Shown here: in pieces, positions 20,164-29,700 of the stretch
How positions within the stretch are numbered: position 1 is the stretch's first letter
Layout: each line of letters begins with the position of its first letter
Assembly: GCA_011033025.1 (NCBI GenBank)
Contig: WFMF01000251.1
Span: forward strand, 1 to 64,000
From: Beroe forskalii
Taxonomy: Eukaryota > Ctenophora > Nuda > Beroida > Beroidae
DNA: 64,000 nt
Direction: 5' to 3'
Translations under genes and position numbers: made by a program
Notes under the pieces: model-generated
Databases searched by the model: none
What the model was told of the DNA's origin: nothing
The model's input: only the letters and a program-made list of their open reading frames with translations

Positions 20164-23100
20164 GTGAGTGTTATATCTTACTGGCGGTTAGAGGCGCAGG
20201 TGAGTGTTATATCTGTCTTATCTAATACCCTACCTATACTGGTGTCTTGTCTTTAGACACTGTATGTCGCTGTCTAATGAGGAAGTGTCTGACATTTCCG
20301 ATACTCTTTTTAAGGAAAAAGTAGCCCGAAAATTGCAGAGTTAGTGTAGGAGGGTTTGGTTTTTTGACTTCGTCCTCAGAGCGCTCTATGTAGGTATCGG
20401 CTAAGAGAGATTATGGATATTTCCCGCACAAAGTGGAATTTAGAATTCCACTTTACATAGTTTACTGGTATTTAAATAATTATTCGAGCTCGTATCCAGT
20501 AGAATCATCTACGATGATTGTCAGTTAAAGAGTGGAATTTTTCAGTAAATTCGGGTGAAGCACAAAGGAAAGCCTCCCTTTCCCATCCCGTTTGCTTTGT
20601 AATAATAGAATATAGTAATAGAATGCTGTAATATTCGAGCATTAGGAACATCCTTCAATGAGAAGCAGCAATATTCAGGATGTTCTGAGGCTCGGTATCA
20701 GGACATACTAACGCTTAGCTCGCGTATATTTTGTATTGATAATGGCCAGCTATTATAGATGTTTCTAAATTTCCTATCTCGCTGCAAATCATTGATATTC
20801 TGGGATACGGAAAGCTGTGAGAAGCCCCGCCCATAGGTTTCTAAACCTCGTTTTGGGAGACAACCCCACCCACTGTAGCAACCCCACCTACTGGAGCAAC
20901 CCTTGCACCCTCTGAAGCAACCCCACCTACTGAAGCAACCCTTGCACCCTCTGAAGCATCCGGTGTTTTGTGGGGGCATGGTGCCCTTGACAGAATGGTA
21001 GAAGCTGATGAAGTAGTCGCCAGTTGTGAAGCTTGGGTGAGGGAAGTGTTGGAGTTGACTCCTGAGCAACTTCGGGAGGGTGATGTCAGGGAGTTGTTTG
21101 AGAGCAGAAGGCATGTGTTTGAGAACCGTCGCTTTGGCAGGACGGGCTGGGAGTTCGTGGTGAAACTGCTGCGGATCATCAAGCTACAGAGGGAGGAGAT
21201 GAGGGAGCTCACTAAGAAACTAGCAAAGACACAGGAGGCCTTCTTGCAAACAGAGAGCAGATCAGACAGCGATGAGATCAGTGGAATGGGAGAAGCAGGA
21301 CTTCAGATACCAGAGATTGTGGTGAAGAGAGCCCCACAGCTCCATGACTCCAGAGTGACGAGTGTACAAGTCACTTCAACTGATACATCAGCTCAAGGGG
21401 AAACACCAAAGAAAGCAAATGGGTTTGGGAGTGATGTTCTAGACAAAATCATAAGGAAGAGTCTCCATGGTTCAGAAAAATTGAATGGAGATGGTGACCA
21501 AAGTCCAAAGATATCAAAAGTTGACAATGTTTTGAGTTCAATATTGCCTGATGAGGATGCAGGCCTCCTAAGTCTCAGAAAATCAATTAGGGACGGTGTT
21601 CATAGGCTAAGTGAAGCGAATAGAGTTGGCGACCAAAGCCCCAGGGAATTGATAGGTGATCAGAAGAGAAAGGAATCAAATGGAAAAGGTGTTGAGAGTT
21701 CAATGATTTTGAACGGAAATGGTCATCAAAGTCTAAGGAAATCAATAAGAAACGGGCCTAAGAAATTATTTGAGGATATTTTTCTGAGTGAAGACGAATC
21801 AAAAGGAAATGGTGACCAAGGTCAAAGAGAATCATTCGAAGATGAAACTCTGAATCCACCACACTTGAATGGACACAAACTTGCATTTGAAATTATTGAT
21901 AACAATGGTCTCCTTAGTTCAGAAAAATTGAATACAGATGGTGACCAAACTCCAAAAATATCAAAAGTTGACAATGTTTTGAGTTCAATATTGCCTGATG
22001 AGGACGGCCTCCTAAGTCTAAGAAAATCGATTAGGGAAGGTGTTCATAGGCTAAGTGAAGCGAATAGAGTTGGAGACCAGAATAGAAAGGAATCAAATGG
22101 AAAAGGTGTCCAGAGTTCAATGATATTGAATGGAAATGGTCATCAAAATCTAAGGAAATCAATAAGAAACGGACCTAAGAAATTGTTCGAGGATATTTTT
22201 CTGAGTGAAGAGGAATCAAAAGGAAATGGTCACCAAGGTCAAAGAGAATCTTTTGAAGATGAAACTCAGACTTCACAGAAATTGAATGGAAATGGTCTTG
22301 CATTTGAAACTATTGATAACAATGGTCTTCTTAGTTCAGAAGCATTGAATACAGATGGTGACCAAACTCCAAAAGATATCAAAAGTTGACAATGTTTTGA
22401 GTTCAATATTGCCTGATGAGGATGCAGGCCTCCCAAGTCTAAGAAAATCGATTAGGGAAGGTGTTCTTAAGCTAAGTGACGCAAATAGAATTGGAGACCA
22501 GAATAGAAAGGAATCAAATGGAAAAGGTGTCCAGAGTTCAATGATATTGAATGGAAATGGTCATCAAAATCTAAGGAAATCGATAAGAAATGGGAGTCAG
22601 AGTCCTAAGAAATTATTTGAGGATATTTTTCTGAGTGAAGAGGAATCAAAAGGAAATGGTTACCAAGGTCACAGAGAATCATTCGAAGATGAAACTCTGA
22701 ATCCACCACACTTGAATGGAAACAAACTTGCATTTGAAATTATTGATAACAATAGTCTCCTTAGTTCAGAAGCATTGAAGAAAGATGGTGACCAAACGCC
22801 AAAGATATCAAAAGTTGACAATGTTTTGAGTTCAATATTGCCTGATGAGGATGCAGGCCTCCTAAGTCTAAGAAAATCGATTAGGGAAGGTGTTCTTAGG
22901 CTAAGTGAAGCGAATAGAGTTGGCGACCAAATTTCAAGGGAATTGATTGGAGACGATGGTCAGAATAGAAAGGAATCAAATGGAAAAGGTGTCCAGAGTA
23001 CAATAATATTGAATGGAAATGGTCATCAAAGTCTCAGGAAATCTATCAAGAGGGGCCAGAGTCCTAAGAAATTGTTCGAGGATATTTTTCAGAGTGAAGA

Positions 23101-26010
23101 GGAATCAAATGGAAACGGCCTCAGTCGAGGAAAAGCACTTGAAGATGAGACTCAGCGTCCAAAACAATCGAATGAAAAGAAAAGTAAAAATGTCCATAAT
23201 CAAAACAAATCAAAGGGTGATGGTTTCCAAGGTCCAGATAAGTCCGGTGGAAGTGGCTCCAGAAGCTACGTGTTGTTTGAGGAGTTGCAAGAGGTTATAG
23301 AAGTTGTGGGGCAGAAGCTAACCAAGCTAAAACATGTATGTATACACCATAGACGACCTAACAGTCTTCAGTTTCATCTTGCAATGATAGATTGATAGAA
23401 GGATAAACGTGTTTATGTTCAAACACCGATAATAATACCATTTCATAGGCGCATAGGTATCATAGTTTCTGTTGAAATTGTACTTTCTATCAACTCCATA
23501 TCAAGAACTCCCCTACCCTGGAAATTTGTTATAGACTCGCACGGCTTTCCACCATGAAATGCCCTCTGTGGAAGGCACTGCTAAAGTTTCAGCGGTAGAG
23601 ATAATCCCCCAAAGGTTACCTTTGAGGCTGAATCAGTGCAGACTGGAGCCAACTCATGAGCAATCAGCGAGTTTATATGCTTAGTAAATAATACAAGTTC
23701 AGGGGATGCAATCATTGTATATGCTTAGGGAATATTATTCCGAGACAAAGTTAATATAATCTATGCCAAGAAACCCCCAGCATTTTTATTGGAATTAATT
23801 AATTGGAATAAAGAGACGCGTTTCTTCAGACTATCCTCTAACCCCACCTTCCCTGCAGGGTCACTCCATCTCGAAGTCTGACGTGGGAGGTCTGAAGCAG
23901 ACTCTGATGGAGTGCTACGACACCAATAAGGACGGTAAGATAGAAGTCAGTGAGATGTACCGCATTCTACCCGTGGAGGAGAACTTTCTGCTCAAGTTTA
24001 AGATTGCCAACGAGCCCCTCACCTTCCCCAACTTCCTCCGAATCTGGGAGTACTACGACTCTGACAGGAGTGGGAGACTAGAGCGCTGCGAGCTCGAGCT
24101 CTTCATCAACGACCTCATCAAGACTAATAAGGTACAGTTAGCTCATCAACCACTTCATCAAGACTAATAAGGTACAGTGAGCTCATCAACCACCTCATCA
24201 AGACCAATAAGGTACAGTGAGCTCATCAACCTCCTCATCAAGATTAATAAGGTACAGTGAGCTCATCAACCACTTCATCAAGACTAATAAGGTACAGTGA
24301 GCTCATCAACCACTTCATCAAGACTAATAAGGTACAGTGAGCTCATCAACCACCTCATCAAGACCAATAAGGTACAGTGAGCTCATCAACCACCTCATCA
24401 AGACCAATAAGGTACAGTGAGCTCATCAACCACTTCATCAAGACTAATAAGGTACAGTGAGCTCATCAACCACCTCATCAAGACCAATAAGGTACCAGTA
24501 TCAACCACCTCATCAAGACCAATAAGGTACAGTGAGCTCATCAACCACCTCATCAAGACTAATAAGGTACAGTGAGCTCATTAACCACCTCATCAAGACT
24601 AATAAGGTACAGTGAGCTCATCAACGACCTCATCAAGATCAATAAGGTAGCTTACAGGAATGGATCAGATTCAAATCTAATCAACCAACTACTATTCTAA
24701 CTTGTGAGCGAATTGAAAGTGAGGATTGAAACCATATCCTCTAACTTTACCCCTCCCCCCTCTCCCCCCCTCAGAATTGAAAGTACCCCCTCTAACTCAA
24801 CCTCTCCCCACAGAATAACCTCTCCCCCAGAATATCGACATCCAGCCTCACGAGATGGACCTGATTATGGACGAGATCTACCAGCATTTCGACGAGAACA
24901 ACAACCGAATGGTGGAGCAGAGTGAGCTGACGAAGCTGCTCCAGGTCCCGGAGAACTACCTGGAGCAGATAGAGCTGTATAAGAACCTGAACAAGGAGGA
25001 GTTCAGCCAACTGTTCGAGCACTACGACAGAAACGGTGGGGACACTTCACTAACTCACTAGTTTGCTAGTTCACTAGTTCACTTGTCACTTCATTAGTTC
25101 ACTGCTTTTCTGTGGAGCGATAGGTAGTGTCATGCGAGTTACATACTGTTTGTTTTAATCCAAGATGATATTTCTAGATGGCACCTATTCTCAGGGTGGT
25201 TGCCTTGAACACCACCAGCCACAAATAATAAGCAGGGGTCAATCACATATTACCTAGTCAGCCTGGAGGGAAGGGGTTTTAAATTACCGTAACCCACCTT
25301 CTCTTCTGCTCCGCCCCATTACCCCCCCTCCCCCATAACTCTATCACCCTGCCCCCCCCCCCCCCCCCCTTAACAAGGACCTCCCCCATAACTCCATTAC
25401 CCTGCCGCAGGGGACGGGCATCTGGAAGGGGAGGAGCTGCTGGAAATAGTGAGTGACATGATGCGCAAAGTGGAGATTGAACTCAACATGTCCCAGCTTG
25501 AGAAACTAGTAGAGGTGTGTTAGAATTCGTAACAAAAGCCTAGCCTTAAAACCCTGTAGATGAAATGTAATTTTTTCTCCATTTAGAAGTTTATTCCATG
25601 GATTTTTGTTGACCAATGACCTAAAAAGTTAAAATGAACTGTAGTTGCATGTGTAAGCGCGAAGGTTGGAATAATCCATTTCATCACCACACAATACTTC
25701 GGAGATACCCTGATAGATGGTAATAGTGAATACTAAGTCTACACTCTCTTTGCCCATATATGGTAATACTAAGTCTACACTCTCTTTGCCCATATATGGT
25801 AATACTAAGTCTTCACTCTCTATGCCCATATATGGTGATACTGCACTCTCTACTCCCCAGCGCATGGTGCGGGTTATAGACGTGGACTACGACGGTAAGA
25901 TCAGTAAGAGGGAGCTGGCTAACCTCTTCTTCGTCACCGGACAAATCTCCCCTTTTGAGGAGGCCGGGTCCGCCAAGCAGCGTGCCAAGACTCCCCGACC
26001 CAAGTCCTAG
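19993..26010 (+). CDS. Six-EF-hand calcium-binding protein (calbindin/calretinin/secretagogin family), gene span
   Basis: Six exons: 19993-20163, 20860-23335 (optional, see its entry), 23859-24131, 24831-25035, 25411-25514 and 25861-26010. All GT-AG introns and phases agree. Loops in order: EF1 DANNNGYIDEAE, EF2 DTNKDGKIEVSE, EF3 DSDRSGRLERCE, EF4 DENNNRMVEQSE, EF5 DRNGDGHLEGEE, EF6 DVDYDGKISKRE. EF2-EF3 match the family's VLPxEENFLLxF linker as ILPVEENFLLKF. Without the large exon the protein is about 300 residues, close to the family's 261-276. It is a cytosolic calcium buffer/sensor by family knowledge. EF4 has Arg for the usual Gly at loop position 6. A basic tail (QRAKTPRPKS) extends past EF6. 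AATAAA lies at 26426. The family is certain; which subfamily is not. Confidence 0.85.
20155..20215 (+). repeat. Two-copy duplication of a 5' splice site
   Basis: GAGGCACAGGTGAGTGTTAT and GAGGCGCAGGTGAGTGTTAT stand 36 bp apart. Using the second donor would add 12 residues in frame. Confidence 0.8.
20860..23335 (+). CDS. Large repetitive open exon between EF1 and EF2 (candidate cassette exon; one frameshift)
   Basis: Open from about 20845 to the donor CAT|GTATGT at 23336. An acceptor GGGAG at 20855-20859 would enter in phase 0 and the donor leaves in phase 0, so inclusion or skipping both keep the EF-hand frame. The N-terminal 150 residues are helical and charged (CEAWVREVLELTPEQL, KLLRIIKLQREEMREL). 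The rest is four tandem units of 139-149 codons starting ISKVDNVLSSILPDED at 21511, 21958, 22376 and 22805, each with KKLFEDIFLSEEES and NG-rich linkers. One extra A near 22371-22374 shifts the frame relative to the other units. No domain is recognised. Alternatives: an intron-nested gene, or an exapted retroposon ORF. Confidence 0.55.
21500..23200 (+). repeat. Coding tandem repeat, four units of about 430 bp
   Basis: Unit starts are spaced 447, 418 and 429 bp, that is 149, 139 (plus one inserted base) and 143 codons. Length differences between units are otherwise whole codons, suggesting selection on the reading frame. Confidence 0.85.
23859..24131 (+). CDS. EF-hand gene exon with EF2 and EF3
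   Basis: Starts after CCCTGCAG with GHSISKSDVGGLKQ and ends LINDLIKTNK with donor AAG|GTACAG, 91 codons, phase 0 at both ends. The donor and the last 24 nt of the exon are the founder of the 40-bp minisatellite that follows. Confidence 0.9.
24108..24650 (+). repeat. 40-bp minisatellite spanning the exon end and 5' splice site
   Basis: About 13 copies of a unit derived from the EF3 exon end plus intron start: CTCATCAAGACTAATAAG joined to GTACAGTGAGCTCATCAACC. Each copy keeps a full AAG|GTACAG donor. The unit is not a multiple of three, so a donor further in would shift frame after most copies. Confidence 0.9.
24831..25035 (+). CDS. EF-hand gene exon with EF4 and the start of EF5
   Basis: Follows TCTCCCCCAG. 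It encodes NIDIQPHEMDLIMDEIYQ, the EF4 loop DENNNRMVEQSE, LLQVPENYLEQIELYK and the first half of the EF5 loop (DRNG), leaving in phase 1 at G|GTGGGG. The intron splitting the EF5 loop is short and C-rich. Confidence 0.85.
25411..25514 (+). CDS. EF-hand gene exon completing EF5
   Basis: After CTGCCGCAG, completes Gly and reads DGHLEGEELLEIVSDMMRK to LEKLVE, donor GAG|GTGTGT, phase 0. Confidence 0.85.
25715..25850 (+). repeat. 36-bp repeat upstream of the last EF-hand 3' splice site
   Basis: Three to four copies of a unit with AATACTAAGTCTACACTCTC and TTTGCCCATATATGGT. The last unit merges into the pyrimidine tract TGCACTCTCTACTCCCCAG of the acceptor at 25860. Confidence 0.75.
25861..26010 (+). 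CDS. EF-hand gene terminal exon with EF6
   Basis: Starts RMVRVIDVDYDGKISKRE after CTCCCCAG; loop residues D1, D3, D5, G6 and E12 are all present, whereas EF6 is degenerate in vertebrate calbindin. It ends with a Lys/Arg/Pro-rich tail and TAG. Confidence 0.85.
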   Translation, partial: RMVRVIDVDYDGKISKRELANLFFVTGQISPFEEAGSAKQRAKTPRPKS

Positions 26011-26622
26011 CAACTTCTCTGAGGAGACTACCCTGAGTCGTGGTGAGCAGTGAACTCAAGCAGAGGATGGAATGTGGACTTGGCATAGTGCCATATAACG
26101 CGGTACTGTTTGTTATTCAGACACAGAGCCTTTGTTGGCAGAGAGAAATGAAAGAAGGGAATAGCAGGGAATATAAAATGGCACGAAACAATGCACTGTA
26201 TAAACACTGATCAACGTTTTATCATGTGTTTTAAACAAATCAGTTTATCTTAGATAACAGTATATACAAAAAGCGGGTTTGATATATTGTTACGTGGAAA
26301 ATAATGCGTCTGTTGTTTCAAGTTCACCCAAACAGTGAAGTGCATTATCAAGAATGATATAAAGATCGTCATCATTTCTTATTTTTTATATCCGTAAAAC
26401 TAAACTTAAATTAGTAAATTGATAAAATAAACATGAAACCGTTCAATGTTTATATTTCAAACTGTCATGAACTTCACTGCCTATCAACCAGCAAGTACTT
26501 AAGTAGGTATCTCGAGTAATACATACCTTCCATTAGTCCATCTCACATTGATTTCTTGGCGTGCACTCAACATTACAACTTCATACATCATCTTCTCCTT
26601 CTCTTTCCTCCTTTCTCCTTCC
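26011..26622. other. Convergent intergenic region / 3' UTRs
   Basis: Lies between the stop of the EF-hand gene (plus) and the stop of the WD40 gene (minus). AATAAA at 26426-26431 is a likely polyadenylation signal of the EF-hand gene. Confidence 0.55.
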
Positions 26623-26742
26623 TCATTTCAGAGTGGCACATGTAGTGTTCTCTCCCAGTCCCCCAGCAACTACCAGTTTCTTAGCCCTAGACACGCTCAG
26701 GCACTGCATAACTTTCAGATGTGTGGGCATCTCGTCGATAAC
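26623..26742 (-). CDS. WD40 gene terminal exon
   Basis: After ACACGTGCAG, encodes VIDEMPTHLKVMQCLSV, SRAKKLVVAGGLGEN, TTCATLK and a TGA at 26623-26625. Phase 0 with the previous exon (ITTNE). Confidence 0.8.
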   Translation of the reverse strand, partial: VIDEMPTHLKVMQCLSVSRAKKLVVAGGLGENTTCATLK

Positions 26743-29700
26743 CTGCACGTGTTCCAGTCAAAACTACACAGTTCAGATTCGAGTTTTACGGTTTTTAATA
26801 CCTCTTAAAGCCACAAAACGTGTTCTAACTTTCTAACTTTCTTTTGCATTTCCATAGACTTTGTTTGAATTGTATGACAATGTCTCATCACATGACAAGT
26901 AAATAAAATAAATTGAATATATCAATCAATAAATGACAAGGAGTTATTACTTTATTACTTTATTACTTTATTACACCTTTTCAAAACCATATCAGAGTGT
27001 TATAGAAGTCTCAAGTCCTCAAGTCAGGAAATAAAAATAAAATATTAGTTACAGTCCAATTACAGATCATACTAAATTGTATATCTTACGTAATGTAGAA
27101 ATGTTAAACAACGCAATACCTCGTTTGTAGTGATATCCACAAGTTTTGCGTTTTTGACCCCGCTTCCCCCACATAGGACCTTGTCGTTGCTGTAGAAGTG
27201 CCCGCAGTACAGGAATTCTGAGTCCTCGTGGGTGCGGCAGTTCAGAGTAGACACCAGTTTACGGGTACGAGTATCCCAGATCTGAGAAAAACAGCTGTAA
27301 ATTAGTAAATCGGTGAAGTTCGCGACTTTTCCTCATCAAAGCAGTTTAGTTCAAGAACGCGCGCGCGCCGCGCGCTGTTAGACTGATTGCTGAAAGATAG
27401 CTTTTGTACCATGTAAAATTTTTCGCGTTTTACGTTTTAGTAAAACCGCGGGTTTTTTTCCGTGTGGCATATTGATGCCCAATTGCTGAAACAGCGATTG
27501 ATTTGACATGAACGAACTTCTCGAATACTGAAAGTTTTGCAATTGGATAAGAACGCGGGTTTGGAGCCAGCAATTAGCAAATGCGTCTATTTCATGGAAG
27601 GGAGTAATGATCAAATGGCTCACATTTGAATTTTGAGTGATTTTCCTAATTCGGAAGGGAAAGGTTGAGAACTGTTGTCGAAAATCCGATGACGTTGAGG
27701 TACCCAGAAGGGTTTTAAGATTTTGTAATAAAGCTGATATGAAGTCTCAGACCTGCCAATTTGAGTGTAAAGTGCAAGTAGAATATGAGTGGTGAGGAAA
27801 TTGGTAATCATATCAGTTTGTTGATCAGCTTTACAACACAGTAAGCACGTGCATTACGTTTTTAGTATATGTTTATTACACAGTACAGAAGTTGCTGATA
27901 AAAAACAAAACAAGCAGCATACTGTTTAAAATCAAGCACAAATACGTAACCAAGTTATGTTCAATGCGTACAAACTCACAAAGTACTAAAGTAACGAACT
28001 ATTAACGGCTTTGGATTAAGAAAAATAAATAACTTCGTGTAATCGCGCTTTTGCCTTAACAGTTGGAAGAAAAATAAACAAATACTTAACTCTGTTTTCT
28101 TTAAAACTGGAGAAGCCTAAACATGTTGTATTTCCTTGAAAGTATAGTAGGTATTTTATACCTTAGTAACTTCATGAAATACCAAGTTAGTAAAGTAGCA
28201 AAGTAAACTTGAGAACCAAGCTAAAGTCATGGCACAAGTTGGACCAAAGCAGTTACCAACATGGTTCATAGCAACATATCACTGGACACAGCATTTTAAT
28301 CATTTAATAAGTTTATAGCATTCTAAAAACCAAGAGAAGATCAAATAGCAACCAAGCAAAGAAGATGCATTGTGATTCGCTACCATGGTGAACAGTGCGT
28401 CCAGTTAAGCAGTAGAGGGCTGCAGGGCTACTAGTGTACCTTGTTTAGACCCAATATACACACAAAATGACTTTCTATTTCTACTTAAAGTGTTTATAGT
28501 AATGCTAAGTAATAGAGGGTGACAAAGCATCTTACCAAGTGAAAAGAAAGCAAATGGGGGTGTGATGTACAACTTGTTAACTATGTACTAAAGTAAACAC
28601 TCCCAATAGATTATAGAACACTACCTGTAGGGCATCCTTAACTACCCAGGACGCTGTCAGAAGGTAGTGGCCGCAGATGTCTATTCCTTCACCGCACACC
28701 TTAGGGCCTGAAATCAGGTGGCGTTAAATAACATGCTGGGTTAAGTGTCGCAGGGTAAATTGTCACAGGGTAAAGTGCTAAAGTGTCGCGGGGTTAAGCG
28801 TTGCAGGGTAAAGTGTTGCAGGGTAAAGTGTTGCAGGGTAAAGTGTTGCAGGGTAAAGTGTCGCGGGGTAAAGTGTTGCAGGGTAAAGTGCTAAAGTTTC
28901 GCGGGGTAAAGTGTGGCAGGGTAAAGTGTTGCAGGGTAAAGTGTCGCAAGGTAAACTATCGCACTGGGGTAAAGTGCTTAAGTGTTGCAGGGTAAAGTGT
29001 CTCAGGGTAAAGTTCTTAAGTGTCGCGGGGTAAAGTGTTGCAGGGTAAAGTGTTGCAGGGTAAAGTGTTGCAGGGTAAAGTGTCGCGGGGTAAAGTGTTG
29101 CAGGGTAAAGTGCTAAAGTTTCGCGGGGTAAAGTGTGGCAGGGTAAAGTGTTGCAGGGTGAAGTATCGCAGAGTGAAGGTGTGGGGTAAATTGTCACAAG
29201 GTAATATAATAGTTGATGACGTCACCATCAGGTAATATAATAGTCAGCCACGTAGCTAGGATGTGTGGCCAGGGGATGCATGCCAAATTGCAAGGGATGC
29301 TGAGCAATCCATTTCGACCAATTATCACAGAGGATGCAAGTTTTCAGGGGATGCAAGCCAACTTTCCAGGGGATGCAGAGCATCCCCTGCATCCCCACTG
29401 GCTACGTGGCTGATAATAGTTGATGACTAAAGGACTATGTAATAGAATAGGGAGTTGATGACGTCACCATCAGGTAATAGAATATGACTAAAGGACTAAG
29501 TAATATAATGACCTACCGTTGACGCTCCACACGACACCTTCTGAGCGAGTGTCCCACAGTTTGACGCTGCAATCCCACCCTGCTGACAGAACCAGGAACT
29601 TGTCCAGCGGATCGAACTTAGTGACGAAGAGGCGCTGCGAGTGGCCCACGGGGGTGTCGTCTGACCTGAAACACTTCCAGGTTTACAAGGTTTACTTCCA

